This document shows positions 45,261-58,051 of a stretch of DNA of 64,000 nucleotides, piece by piece. The notes beneath the pieces are model-generated. The model worked only from the letters and a program-made list of their open reading frames with translations. It was not told the DNA's origin and did not search any database. How positions within the stretch are numbered: position 1 is the stretch's first letter; each line of letters starts with the position of its first letter. Origin of the DNA: Begonia masoniana (Eukaryota; Streptophyta; Magnoliopsida; Cucurbitales; Begoniaceae); assembly GCA_022432975.1 (NCBI GenBank), contig CM039503.1, positions 48,835,259-48,899,258 on the forward strand. The letters are read 5' to 3'. The position numbers were made by a program, and so were the translations under genes.

Positions 45261-45947
45261 TTTTACAGAGACGGTCCCCCATTTTACAATTGTTCTTGAA
45301 AATAGGGGGACCGTATTCTTAAAATGGCCCTTCGTTTTAAAATTAGGGCTCAAAAACCATTTTACAGAGACGATCCCTCATTTTACAATTGTTCTTGAAA
45401 ATAGGGGACCGTATTCTGAAAATGGCCCCTCGTTTTAAAATTAGGGCTCAAAAATGGGGGACCGATTTCCAAATCAGGAGACTGATTCTCATCTGCATAT
45501 AAGAAATTCCCCCCCCCCCCCCCCCACCCAAAAAAAAAAATCTTCAAAAACTATCTCGCCACCCAATTTTTCAACCCTAAAATATGAAAATTTCATGCCA
45601 AAATCTGACCATTTTTCGTTGATTTCTCTATCCCTAATTAGTTTCGACCAATATTATTCACAAATTTGAGAAAACCGAGCCCTAAATCGACCGAAATCCC
45701 AAAATTCAAGCCCTTTTCATGGTTTTTTATCAAATTCCACAAAAACTCCACCCAAATCCACCCCCCCCCCCCCCCCTACCCCCAGAAAAAAATGTCTTCA
45801 AACGAAAAGTTGCTCCGCCACAAGCAGGTCCGTCATATGTGCCGCGAGCGGCAACTGAGTATTTGTCGAATAAATTTTGAAACCAGTTGTGTCAAGAGCG
45901 GTTTGAGCTGGGTATGTCGAGTCGATCGATGATTTATGGGAAGACCG

Positions 45948-47086
45948 TGATGCGAATTAGGTCTCGATTATTGCACCCTCAAGTTCCATTTGAACAATCA
46001 AAATGAAACAAAACAAACAACAACACAGGCAGCAGAATAACAACACAAAACAAGGAAAAAAACAATACAAAACAGAGGATAAACAGCAAACAAGTGCTCT
46101 CGGTCAACAGCCTTGAAGAGTCTCTCAAAATGCACAGAAAAGAAACTGTAAAATGGATAGAAGATTACACAATTGGAGTGGAATTTGATGGAGGCACCAT
46201 GCTCGGTCGAACGGCTATTGAAGCCGCCAACGAAGGTTATTCTGTGAGGAAGAAACCACGGACAATGGTGATGGTTTTTCCACTATCCTCTATGGCGTCC
46301 AACCTCCAAAGATTGGAGGGAGAAGTGGCAAGAGAGCCGGCCGAGAAACTAGAAAAACTCGAAAGCAATTTTGGTTCCAAAAATTCAGATATTATGCACC
46401 GAACTAGAGGAAACCGAATGGCGTTTCCTTCTGGATGTTACGCACCAGAAAGAGAGACACCAACAAGGGGCTTCGAATCGGTCTCTCACCGATCGACAGT
46501 TCACCTTTGCGAAGGAAAACACTTCAACGACAGAAGAGAAACACTGTCTTTTAATGTTCAATTCTATTCAGGACTTTGTCAAAACGTTTACAGAACATTA
46601 ATTGATGCTTAATAGAAATAAGGCTGAAGGGGAAGCTTCTGGTTGCAGAAGAAAAAGAGAGCTGTTGGGAAGTATCCATTGGCAATGAAAAATAGTTGTT
46701 GGGCATTTTGAAGGTTCGGCACATGCGCCCCACTCGTGCCCTAGCTGCTATTCCTTGGCTGTTTTGGCTTTTATGACTTGACTCCTCTTCAATTGGCTCC
46801 CTCCACTTAAAGAACCTAAAATTGACTTAAACAAAGATCCCAAAAACAACAATGGCTAATGTTTGCCAATAAACAAGGTTTTAATAAAACTAAAGTTTCC
46901 TAAAAATATGAAATTAGCTTGGTTACAATATTTGAATGGAAGACACATTCCATCTTCCTTCATTTCAAGCTTTACAAGGAGTTTACCTAAAAATGAAATA
47001 CAAACCAATTAATATATAAAAATGATAATGATTAAAATACATATCTAGTGTTTGTGCTTGACGGTTGGGGATTGTAGGCATATTAT
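45948..47086 (-). repeat. 3' LTR of element F (1139 bp)
   Basis: Pairs with 52642-53777. An open plus frame of 172 codons (46094-46612) lies antisense to the element and is broken by a stop in the other LTR, so it is unlikely to be a gene. Confidence 0.92.
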
Positions 47087-47436
47087 CCTCTCTAGGTGAT
47101 TGATGAGTCAAATCCAAAGGTTGAATTCCCTTGCAACTCATGATGATAAATAGTTGCAATCCTTTACGCCACCAGTAATGTTCTCTAACAACTTGATTTT
47201 TTGCCTTGGTAGCCTTGCCATACTCTTTTGACCCAAGGTTGTGAGGTTGTGGTTTTGATCTTCCTTCTTCTTGAGGCTTCAACAACCTTACCACATGGGT
47301 TTTTTCTTTGAGCTTCAGCTTCTCAATAGAGTGTAAAAATATAATAAGAACTAACAAATACATATCGTCTTTCTTTACATGAGTTCTATACAATGACATC
47401 AAGGAAATTATACACCCTTCAAATAAATACCACCGG

Positions 47437-48317
47437 TTTAACGACTCCCTTTTCCCAGTAAGATATTGTCCGCTCTAGGGATTGGGCCGTAGTCCAATAT
47501 CCTCCCCTCACGGCTTTGTTTGGCGAGGACTTCCCAGTCGGTCACCCAACTTGGTACTACTCTCGCCGAAACACTTTTAACTTCGGAGTTCTTATGGGAT
47601 CCGTTGCCAATTGTGCTCCAAAACGATTCTTACTAGCTTGGGAAGTTTCCTTACATATGTTTCATTTCTATATACTTCCTCAAGCGATATGAGATTGTGA
47701 CGACTCCTTTTTTACGACCTGGGATTTACCTATACTCAAGTCTGGGATTCGCCTACACTTGGCTTAGGTCCCGAGGTTTGCCCCGCAACCCGAGATTTTT
47801 CCCGCAGTCGTACTCATATGTGCACATTCGGGTGATCACAATCACCCCCCCCCTCGGGGGCCCAACATCCTCGTTGGCCACATTTTTGGTTGGGTACAGG
47901 CTCTGATACCATTTATAACGACTCCTTTTCCCAGTAAGATATTGTCCGCTTTGAAGATTGGGCCGTATCTCAATATCCTCCCCTCACGGCTTTGTTTGGC
48001 GAGGACTTCAAAGTCGGTCACCCAATCTGGTACTACTTTCACCGAAGCACTTTTAACTTCGGAGTTCTTATGGGATCCGTTGTTAATTGTGCTTCAAAAT
48101 GCGTCTTACTGTCTTGAGAGGGTTTCCTTATGTATGTTTCATTTTCATATACTTCCCCAAGTGATGTGAGATTGTGACGACCCCCTTTTTACGACCCGGG
48201 ATTTGTCTATACTCAAGTCCGGGATTCGTCTACACTTGGCTTAGGTCCCGAGGTTTACCTTGCAACCCGAGGTTTACCCCGCAGTTATACTCATACGTGC
48301 ACATTTGGGTCATTACA
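47437..48317 (-). mobile_element. Complete Cassandra TRIM, antisense
   Basis: 881 bp with perfect ACCGG duplications (47432-47436, 48318-48322). LTRs 47437-47840 and 47914-48317 are both 404 bp. The internal region is 73 bp with ATCACCCCCCCC (purine-tract complement) and GCTCTGATACCA (exact primer-site complement, 47900-47911). Each LTR carries the 5S-derived segment on the minus strand (about 47525-47602 and 48001-48078). The outermost TG reads TT in the left LTR and TA in the right. It lies inside element F. Confidence 0.95.
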
Positions 48318-48322
48318 ACCGG

Positions 48323-51199
48323 AAATCAAATAATGTCATGAAATTGGTACAATAATCCATAAAAGAATAATATAAAATAAACCTCATCAAGACATTAGTA
48401 CCAATGCTGGTTCTATCAAAAGATGGCTTGAAGAAAAAGTTTTGATCCAAATCAAAATAACTAAAGATTTTATCAATGATAAGCATAAAAAATTTCATGA
48501 AGCTACTAGAATATAACCAACTATTGTCACACTTATAGTTAAGTACCTTCATGAAAGAGAAACAAGAACATTTTATGAAAAATGAATTCACAAGTACATA
48601 TTCGGTCATTCAACAAAATGCAACTTTCATTACCGAATAGATCAAGAGGAAGCATGGTAATCATTTTCCAAATATTCACAAATTTAACGTGACATGATTA
48701 TTTAATCAATCTAATATCCAATTCAAATATCAAAATATAATCCATCTAAAAAGTAGAATTGCAAGTATCATGTCAAGGAACCAAAACAAGTCCAACAACA
48801 AAATGATCTACTAACCATCCAATTCTCAATATCCAATCAATTAAGTGGTTAGAAGTTACATACTTTGTTGTGGTTTCACTAACCAACTTATTGGTTCCAA
48901 GATTTCCATATGTGATCCCAAGATTGGGAAACCATGAGGTTCCCAAGGGGTCGTCCCTAAGCTCATTCCACAATGACAAAATAGAATAATATTCATTTTT
49001 CACCACATTTGAATCATCTTTGGTTAGGAACAATAAGAAATCATAATAACATGGTTTAACTATCATTAATTTATGTTCATTCTTGTTTTGATAGTTAAAT
49101 TTACTAGGCTATTATATAGCTAAAGAACAATCATCCATGACATTAGATAAATTGTTTTCGTTGGCTTTTAAAAATAAATCATGAAATGAATCTAAGATAC
49201 GCAACGAAACATAATTATTTTCAATTTTTACTAGTACCATGCAAGCTAAATGTCCATCCAATTCTAAAACACCAACTAATCAAAGTATTTAATGAAGCAA
49301 ACCTTGGTATAATATTATAGGTAGGTTTGGTCAAATGATGTGCTAATGGACTTGCATTACCTCCATGGGGAAAAAAGATTTCGTCAACCTTCACTTCCTT
49401 CAAATTTTTTGCCAAGGCAACATCTTTACATTCCTCTTTTTTAAAGGATCCCGAAAGTGGCTCAAACATAACTAGTTTATTATTAACAAGAGAGCATTCA
49501 TCCACACAATCTAAGTCAATCAAATCATCACAAAATAGATTTGGTAGTGTGATTATTCAAGCCCCAAAAAGTGTTAGCTCAAAACCCACAAAGAACTAAA
49601 GGTACTCGGGTGATAGTGTGCTCTCGAATTTGTGCAAAAACGAGGATGAAGATGAGGTCGAAATGAAATACAATAAAAAGATGAAATGTAGAGGAGTGTG
49701 TGAGAAAGAAAAGTTGTGACGATGGAAACACAAAAAGATAAACAAAAATGGATGAAAATCATGGTGAAGAATAGCCCGTTTGAGGTTTCCAAAGCTATCT
49801 TATGTTTTGCTTTGAGGCAAAGGTGTTTTCCCAAAGGAAACACCAACCACCTTGGGGAAGGTTTGCCTTCTTCAAACTATATGCTCTCCAAAGAGAGAGG
49901 AAGAAGAATGGTAAAAGATATTCAAGCACCTTTACGCTTGGATATCAATGGAGATCTCACTCCTTCACGGTTTTGGCACAACCGTGGACTCCAAGAGCAA
50001 TGCTCAAAAGGAAAACGAAATTCTATTCAAATTTGGCAAAAATATTTTTGAAAACAACAATATGCATGTATTATATAGACCTAGGGTGGAGGTTAGGGTT
50101 TCCATGGAAAGGATCGGAGCCGTTGATGAAGACCAAGATGAAGGGACAATATTGCAATCCTTGTGCTTCATCCAAGGGTTGAGGTGCTTTTCTTGTTTTG
50201 CTTTATCAATGGTGCTAAATGGTCATGTCATCCATTCTTGTGGCCACTACTTGATGTACTTGTATGAGCCAAATCTTCAAGCTTGGGCTTTCTTGGGTTG
50301 GCTCTTCATGGGCCTATTTGATGAAGGTGTTGCATCCAAATGTGGGCCAAGTGATGCTTCCAAATATGGGCCAAGTAATGATTCCAAACGTAGGACAAGT
50401 AGTGGGCTTAGTAGTGAGCCTAACCACTTGTGGTCTTCAACCCACAACCATGTTACCAAGATGTGAGTAAATCTAGCCAATAAAACTAATACATGGATGC
50501 CAAAAACTAATGGCTAAAAGTTTGCCAAAAAAAAGATAACAAAGAAAACAAGCAAAAGAAAATTACAACGATTTGTTCCCCATAAGACAAATTTCGGCTT
50601 CTGATACTCCAGCTGGTGCTCTAGTGTTTTCTCCATTCCGTTCTGAGCTTTCCAAGAGGGCATCCATATAGCTAGGCTCCCATGCGGCATCCATGTCCAA
50701 CGAGCTAGAATCCCCTGGATTAACACCTACAAAAGAAACATCATAACAAGTAAGGAGAATAAATAAAGTTTGGGCTTTTATTGAGTTTTCAAGTAATTGG
50801 GCCCCTAGGCATGTCATAGTGGGGATTCATCAAAGATATCTTCGATCAACACAGCACTACTCTTATTAATGTGATCACAAGAATCAAAATTTAAGGCATC
50901 AATTTCACGGTCGTACTCCTCATAAATAGATCCTGGAATTCATCAAGGAAAAGAAGATAGTCTTTATCCATAACTCACTCTCAATTAGGGAAGAGTTACA
51001 ACAAGTGCTTCTACACATCAACTTCTTCCTTGTAGGCCTCTAGTCCTTCTAGACAAGTATTTTGTTCCCCCAACAATTTGATTTCTTCCTTGGGTAATTG
51101 GGATTCTTGACCATAAAAAATTTCTTTAGGAGAATGATCCTCTTCGTTGGTTGGCTCTTCTAAGTCAATATCAACCTCCTTAGGATCCTCTACTAATTT
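48323..51199 (-). other. Interior of element F without recognisable genes
   Basis: AT-rich sequence with short minus frames (48773-49066, 49221-49523) that share a similar stretch (LIDWILRIGWLVDH / LISWCFRIGWTFSL), hinting at an old internal duplication or a degraded coding region. A few plus frames (49716-50466) overlap in three phases and look accidental. No pol domain was recognised. Confidence 0.5.
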
Positions 51200-51933
51200 C
51201 TTAGATGATTGGAAAGGGCATAAAGATGTTACATGTCCAAAACCAAGACAATAAAAGCATTTAACAATTTTAGTTTTAGGCTTTGAGGTGCTTTCTTTTA
51301 ATTTCGGTTGTGGTGGACTAGGACATACATGGGCTAAGTGTCCACGACCAAAGCATTGGGTACACTTGACGTCCTTAGCTATTAGCCTTGGGGTTTCTTC
51401 AATTAAAATTGCTTTTTCATCTCTTTTGCGAGGGGCCTTCCTAAAAAATTCACCATGGAAGAATCCAAATAAGGTAGTGGTTCGGGGCGGCTTGGTCTCC
51501 TTGAGGGAATCCTAGGACTTGGTTCTAAGAGATAGCTATTTGGACTGAACTTCCTCTTCATGACATCCTTTAGCATTTTCCAAGTTTCAATCTCATTCTC
51601 ATAATTCATCTTCCTTTTTGCTACGAGGTTTTCCCACCAATGACTAGCATAATCACTAAATTTCTCGATGACTAGTCTAACCTTGGTCCTTTCTGAATAT
51701 CCTCTACCAACAAAGTACAATTCGGTCTTGTCCAACCAATAATTAAGTTCTCTCTTATCATCTAAACCTCTAAAAATAGGAATGTAAAACTCTTCAAACA
51801 TTCCCTTGGTAGAAACAGATTTTCTATGTTTTGGGTGATACTCATAATCATATGGATCTTGGTAGGTTGAGTTTCAGTTTCGATTATAATCATAAAGGTC
51901 TTGGTAATAGGTGGATTTGTTTCTCCTAGCCAT
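51200..51933 (-). pseudogene. gag of element F
   Basis: ATG at 51933 (MARRNKSTYYQDLYDY), a TGA at 51874-51876 (likely CGA to TGA), then the retrotransposon gag core from about 51801: RGLDDKRELNYWLDKTELYF, FSDYASHWWENLVAKRK and TWKMLKDVMKRKFSPNSY. After a stop at 51403, another frame encodes two CCHC zinc knuckles: CTQCFGRGHLAHVC and CFYCLGFGHVTSLC (about 51372-51220). It would coat element RNA in virus-like particles. Frame breaks make it non-functional as it stands. Confidence 0.85.
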
Positions 51934-52641
51934 TTCAACACTTAAGGAAAAAAAACACAAAACAAATCAAAACACAACATGTTGAAACAAAATAGAAAAA
52001 TAAGGGGGCAAAACAAAACAACAAACAGAGAAAAATCAAAAGTATTTTGCAGTAAACAAACGGCATACAATTCGGGGAAAAATACAACAATAAAATAACA
52101 GAATGTTAGCACCAGAGAAATGTTTAGACATGCAATTATGTGCTATATCAATATCCGAATTTATAGAATTATTCTGTGATACTATTCAGCAATAATATCA
52201 CCAACGTATATCTCCAGCAAGTAAGTTCACAATTATGTTTATTAATTTTTATCACATAAACAGATTTTTAAGCAACCAAAATGTGAGGTAAATGTGCAGA
52301 AAACTAAACAGGCAGATTTTCAAAATTGAAAAACCAATTTGCACAGATTGAAGAAAATAGAAACAACAAATGGTATGCACAAATAAAATCTAATTTTATA
52401 CTTGTTGCCTAACAGAAATTAAGGTGAAAGCTCAAGAATAAAATCCCTCTAATAAACAGAATTACAGGTATGCAAAACCAGATTTGCAATAGAATTTTAG
52501 CATTTAAAATGGTTGAAACATAAGTGATATATGACACATAAAGAAGAATAAAACAGAGACCAAAACACGGAGAAACACAGAAGAGAAAATTCACCTAAAA
52601 CAGAAAACAAAAACAAGGAGCAATTTAGCTCTTATACCAGA

Positions 52642-53777
52642 TGATACAAATTGGATCTCGATCATTGCACCCTCGAGTTCCATTTGAACAATCAAAATGA
52701 AACAAAACAAACAACAACACAGACAGCAGAATAACAACACAAAACAAGGGAAAAAACAATACAAAATAGAGGGTAAACAACAAACAAGTGCTCTTGGTCA
52801 ATAGGCCCAAAGAGTCTCCCAAAATGCACAGAAAAGAAACGATAAAATGGATGAAAGATTACCCAATTGGAGAATTTGATGGAGGGACCATGCTCGGTCG
52901 AACGGCTACTGAAGCCGCCAACAAAGGTTATTCTGTGAGGAAGAAACCACGGACAATGGTGATGGTTTTTCCACTATCCTCTATGGCATCCAACCTCTAA
53001 AGATTGAAGGGAGAAGTGGCAAGAGAGCTGGCCGAGAACCCAGAAAAACTCGGAGGCAATTTTGGTTCCAAAAATTCGGATATTATGCACCGAACTAGAG
53101 GAAACCGAATGGCGTTTCCTTCTGGATATTACGCACCAGAAAGAGAGACACCAACGTGGGGCTTCGAATCGGTCTCTCACCGATCGACAGTTCACCCTTG
53201 CGAAGGAAAACACTCCAACGGCAGAAGAGATACATTCTCTTTTAATGTTCAATTCTATTCAGGACTTTGTCAAAACGTTTACATAGCATCAATGGATGCT
53301 TAAATAGAAATAAGGGTGAAGGGGAAGCTTCTGGTTGCAGAAGAAGGAAAGAGCCATCGGAAAGTATCCGTTGGCAATGAAAAATAGCTGTTGGGCATTC
53401 TGAAGGTTTGGCGTACGCGCCCCACGCGCGCTCTAGCTGCTACTCCTCGGCTGTTTTGACTTTTGTGACTTGGCTCCTCGTCAATTGGCTTCCTCCACTT
53501 AAATAACCTAAAATTTACTTAAACAAATATCCCAAAAACAACAATGGCTAATGTTTGCCAATAAACAATGTTTTAATAAAACTAAAGTTTCCTAAAAATA
53601 TGAAATTAGCTTGGTTACAATATTTGAAGGGAAGACACATTCCATCTTCCTTCATTCCAAGTTTTACAAGGACTTTATCTAAAAAGGAAACACAAACCAA
53701 TTAGTAGATAAAAATGATAATGATTAAAATACATACCTGGTGTTTGTGCTTGACGGTTGGAGATCGTAGGCACATCA
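52642..53777 (-). repeat. 5' LTR of element F (1136 bp)
   Basis: Starts TGATACAAATTGG and ends GGCACATCA. Alignment to 45948-47086 shows scattered substitutions and a few short indels. Confidence 0.92.
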
Positions 53778-55339
53778 GACCGTTAATTGTAAAGGTTGGG
53801 AGTCGTTGAAGATCCAGGAGATATTCGACAAAATCGCCTTACACGAAGTGTACAGAATGAAGGGCGATAGCTACGACAGAATTGTTCGCTTGTTTTATGC
53901 AAACTTGAACGCTACTGGGAGGTCTGGGACGCTGAAGACGTACGTAATTGGTACAAAGATGGTCATCACTGCAGACGTGATTAATGAAATGATCAGGTTT
54001 TCTACAGGAGGGATGGACGTGGACAGATACTACCACGTCCATCAAGACTGTGAATTTTTCAAATCGGCAGAGGGACTCGAGTTCCTCAGGACAATTCACT
54101 GCAATTCCAACATCGTCGGGTTCTTGAAGCCAAGATCAAAGGACTTGAACCTCAAAGCTCGGGTTATTCACAATATGATAACTCACACCATTTTACCTCA
54201 CAATGGACATAGAGATCTCGTTAGCTGCATGTATGTGATGGAGAAACTATATAGTGGCAGGAGGTTCGACCTTTGGTACCTGATTTTAGGTCACATGCTC
54301 GAGATAGGTCGGACATCCAACAAAAATTTGGCGTACGACACATTAATTTAGAAGATCGTCGAGCAAGCTAGGATTCAGCTACCGCTAGGAGAGTCGAGGA
54401 GAGCACTGAGATCTGCTGATGTATTTGATAAGCTTCATTTGACTCAGATGAGTCTAGTCGAAGTCGATGAGACTTGGGTGTTCAAGTTTGATCAGGGGGC
54501 CTCCACATTAGCAGACGATGTTCTTATGAAGGACGTCACGACGGTGGCATTGTCCCCTCAAGAGGCCCCATGAGGCTACTGGGTGGAGGAAGATGGACCA
54601 GAGGTTGGCCATGATGAATCAGAGGATGGAGGAGAGGTGGGAGATGATGAACCAGAGGTTGGCCATGATGGAGCATAGGAAGATAATCTTGAAATTTTTG
54701 TAATTTTCTAACATTTGTACGATTTATTGTAATTTTAGTTAATTATTTTATGAAATAGATGTAGAACAATTATAATAAATCATACAAGTGTTAGAAAATC
54801 ACGAAAATTTTCAGATTATCTTTTCATGATGTGATGAACATGTGAAAGTTTTTTAAAGTAAATTCAATATCGTTTGGTATTTTTTTTAATACCTCTCGTT
54901 CATTCTTTATTTTATAAATTAATTTAAAAAAATACCAAACTATATTCGTGATTTTCTAACACTTGTATGATTGATTGTAATTGAGGTTTAAATTAGTTTT
55001 TACTATGTAATAAATACAGAATTTACAGATTATACTATATCCATAAATTATACATTACAATAATAATAATTTAATTATTAAAATAAATTCATATATTGTA
55101 CATTACAGATTATAATAAATCAATATGTTACACATTACACTAATAATAAATTAAGCATTAAAATAAATTCATATATTACACATTACACATTGGCTATAAA
55201 TTAAACATTAAAATAAATCCATAAATTATATCCCGAACATTCATTCATTTCTGTCGCGGCTGCGTGCTGAAGATTTCTGTACATAATGAAAATTATAATA
55301 ATAATAAAAAAAAAAGAATGTTAGTGTCTCTATGAGTGA

Positions 55340-57540
55340 AACGTGTTGAAATGTATCTGCGTCCCGTCAAATGCGTGGAACCCTATAATTGTGTCTTGGG
55401 AAGCAGAATCGGAGCAGTGCCCAAAGAGGATTCCTTGTTAGGACAAGTGCGACTATTATGTCATTGCCGCCGACATATACGATATGACATCGTTGAGTTC
55501 TTCCTACTAATTGTCGAACTTGGCAGCTCATCAACATCTCGCACTCTTGTCTTCTTCGGCCTACTTGGTTGGCGTTGTCTTATGTGCGGAAGTATTGAGG
55601 CCACATCTCTAACTGGCGGCCACATTTGTTGGCCACTAAGAAGCTGAATATAATTTGAGTATATCTGCAGGTAAGTTGTCCAGTGATAGTATGGATGCAC
55701 GTAATTTTTCGGCACTACTCTTATGAAATGTATGCACGGAATGGAATAGACACATGAGATTCCAGTAAGCTTCTACCTGTTACAGTTGCACACAACGGCA
55801 TTCATGTTGACAACGTATTGTTCGTTGCCATTTCTGATCTCAAATCGTCCAGCTCTCGCAAACATAGGGCTCCAATTTCGAGCTATACGTTTTCACTATC
55901 CGAGTGATCAAGTACTTTCAGATCATCTCAAACATGGTAAAGATCAGTTTGTCCCTGACCAAAAATAGAACTGCATTGAATGACTAACATAAATTATTCA
56001 AGCTCATTTCGCACTTATAAATCAAGGAAAATGCATGACTAGCCCAATAACTAGGCTCTGTTCCTCGAAGTCATGCATGGGCATCCGGGTTAATCTGATA
56101 TAATCTGATACAGTTTCCTCATTTCTATCTCGAAATGATAATTTGTGGTTGCCCTGACTGCATTCCATATTGCATCTCTATACGTTCTCTCATGAAATTG
56201 GTTTTTGAAGTTTGCGTACATATGTTGGAGGCAGTAGCGGTGTTCGGCTAAACCTAATTCATCTTTCACAATAGACAACAAATCCTGATATTAGAAAAAA
56301 AAAAAAAACAAAGTCAACATAAAACAATATAACGACCACAACGCCTCAATATTTGTGTTGGAAAAATAATAAAATTGGTGGAAACACTAATAATAATACC
56401 GCCGTTGTAAAACGTGGAGAGTACTGATCAGAATAATTCTCAGAAAAGACTGTACTGGACAATTTCCTAGACAGAATTATATTTCCAAGTAAGTTCTTAG
56501 GAAAGGCTGGAGGGGTCACAAACAGTCCCACTTAAAATCCAGTCTCCTAGACATAACTTCCTTACACAGTACAATTACACCACTAAATAAGCGGTTCGAT
56601 AAACAATAACAGATGCGATCTCACTCCATAAATGCATTATATCTTTTGTCGATCCGACACAATTATTCATCCGTATCCATCTTGAGTGTCTAGGTCTTGC
56701 TTCAATATTTGCAAAAACCACGTCCGTAAGTCTCTGCACTCTGACTCCACGTTGGCAACTATAACGAGATATATTCAATCGTTGTCATCAATACTAACTG
56801 CTGTGAGTAATTGGCCGGGACACGAGCCCTTTAGATGACAATCATTCAAACAGATAATACGTCTACCACAGTGCACTAAACCTGCCTTGGAAACAGCGAT
56901 ACACATATACATTCTTTGGAATACGCATGACTCATTATCGCCAGAGCCCACCAGGTAACCATGTATTTTTACTGTGCTACCCGAATTTGATCTAAGTATT
57001 TCTGCTGCGTACGAATGCAGTAGTTTGAATTGTTCGTCCTCCCTCCAATCATTAAGTTTTCGAGCTTCGCTTTTTTCTCTTCTTGCAAGACTGGTTGTAA
57101 TGTTCACATTAAAATCTTTTCTCGCTGTCTCGATAATGGAAGAGATTTCCCATGTAGGTTGACTTTTGAACCTATTCAAATAATTATTTGCCACCCTTCT
57201 TTGAGTAACGTGTCGATTCTCCATTTTTCTTGTACAATTGTGAGAATCAGTGAAACTCTTTATTTGAAACGTAAGCTTGTTTTGCATCTTCGAAGAATGC
57301 AATCGCCAATCACATCCATCTTCACAGACTGCCGTCAGTCGCTGAGATTCGCTTTTAGTGAATTTGATCCCATAACTATTTTTCAGTGCGTAATCTACTA
57401 TTTCATCTCTAATTTCACTTAATAAACTATATTTTCTCCCCAAAAAAAGCCAATCGAAATTTCTTCAATTATCAGTATGTTTTTTACCTTGTCATTATCC
57501 GAGTTTGACCGGTGTTCAAAGCTCATCGTCTAGAGTTTTT
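55340..57540 (-). pseudogene. Mutator-like (MuDR) transposase of M1, decayed
   Basis: From the N-terminus: a 222-residue frame (57443-56775) with the plant MuDR DNA-binding region (CEDGCDW, SHNCTRK) and the start of the catalytic domain (CHLKGSCPGQLLTAVSIDDND). Then ~490 bp without recognisable coding. Then LGLAEHRYCLQHMYANF (56281-56090), the conserved block after the second catalytic residue. Then a SWIM zinc finger (CNC ... GISC) whose Trp is a stop and whose His reads Tyr (near 55770). It ends RQPSRPKKTRVRD (near 55520), the usual GRPKK-type tail. It cuts and pastes MULE DNA when intact; the gap and the damaged SWIM finger mean this copy is dead. Confidence 0.85.
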
Positions 57541-57947
57541 AAGGTCGAATGTACCTCTATTTCTTCGTTACCTTCTGTGTGATCAAATTCTCGAAGATCA
57601 CTATATATGGATGTGACATCCGCATACCAATCCATATTGGCATCACAGGTTGTTGTCTTGTCTAAATCAACCAATCTACTTGAATCAGAATCCATCAATG
57701 TCGCTAATACAGAGAAAATACGAGGGAGAAAAGAAAAAGTGTAGATGTTTTAGAATTTTCGAGAGTCGGTGGTGAAGAATTGATGGCCGACTCCTTATAT
57801 AATTTCGGAAATCGGTCTCCCATTTTAGAAAACAACCACATGTTATCAATAAATAATGGAAGCGGCCCCCCATTTTCTCTACTACTGTTGGCCCGTGACT
57901 GAAATCATGGGCAATAACAGAAAACGAGGGCCCGATTTCGGAACACG

Positions 57948-58051
57948 ACTCCCCACTTTATCCATTACTGTTGGCCCGTGACTGAAGTCACGGACAATAA
58001 CCAAAAAAGGGGGCCTGATTCTGAAAATGGGACCCCGTTGTAACTGCACGT
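57948..58051. repeat. Right terminal inverted repeat of M1
   Basis: The reverse complement reads ACGTGCAGTTACAACGGGGT, CAGAATCAGGCCCCC, GGTTATTGTCCGTGACTTCA, CGGGCCAACAGTAATGGAT, matching the left-end copies (44341 onward). A second internal copy of the TTACTGTTGGCCCGTGACTG motif is near 57880. Confidence 0.85.

Larger units (their letters stand above)
45948..53777 (-). mobile_element. Non-autonomous LTR retrotransposon F (gag only), antisense
   Basis: Perfect GACCG duplications (45943-45947, 53778-53782). LTRs 45948-47086 and 52642-53777 start TGAT(G/A)C and end CATATTA / CACATCA. The primer-site complement GCTCTTATACCA (52628-52639, one mismatch) and TCCTCTCTAGG just after 47086 (complement of a purine tract) show antisense orientation. 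The 5.5-kb interior encodes a gag with two zinc knuckles but no recognisable protease, RT, RNase H or integrase. It carries a Cassandra insertion and would need proteins in trans. Confidence 0.93.
45914..54679 (+). pseudogene. Plant-transposon-type protein gene of M1, split by element F
   Basis: A frame from about ATG 45914 reaches MIYGKTV at the GACCG target. After F it continues in frame at 53779 (VNCKGWESLKIQEIFDKI) to TAG 54349-54351, and on past it to TAG 54677-54679. The ~180-residue core (EVYRMKGDSYDRIVRLFYAN, TYVIGTKMVITADVINEMIR, NMITHTILPHNGHRD, YSGRRFDLWYLILGHM) matches the domain annotated in plants as a putative plant transposon protein; its function is unknown. The end is acidic and repetitive (EDGPEVGHDE). 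The long coordinates include F. Upstream coding sequence is uncertain because frames shift near 45792-45910. Confidence 0.65.
44213..58051. mobile_element. Mutator-like element M1 with two decayed genes, split by element F
   Basis: The left side carries several copies of a terminal-type sequence (ACATGCAGTTAAAATGGGGA ... CAGTCACGGGCCAACAGTAA). The right end (57948-58051) is its inverted repeat. Inside, the minus strand near the right end has a MuDR-type transposase (55340-57540), and the plus strand has a second gene (45914-54679) of the plant-transposon-protein type. Without F (45948-53777) M1 is about 6 kb. The exact left terminus and the 9-bp TSD could not be fixed. Confidence 0.75.

Noticed and set aside
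46094..46612. 172-codon plus ORF
   Set aside because: It lies in the 3' LTR of F, antisense to it, and the other LTR copy is broken by a stop. No family recognised.
49716..50470. Cluster of plus ORFs of 68-172 codons in element F
   Set aside because: They overlap in three phases, oppose the element's orientation and contain no recognised domain.
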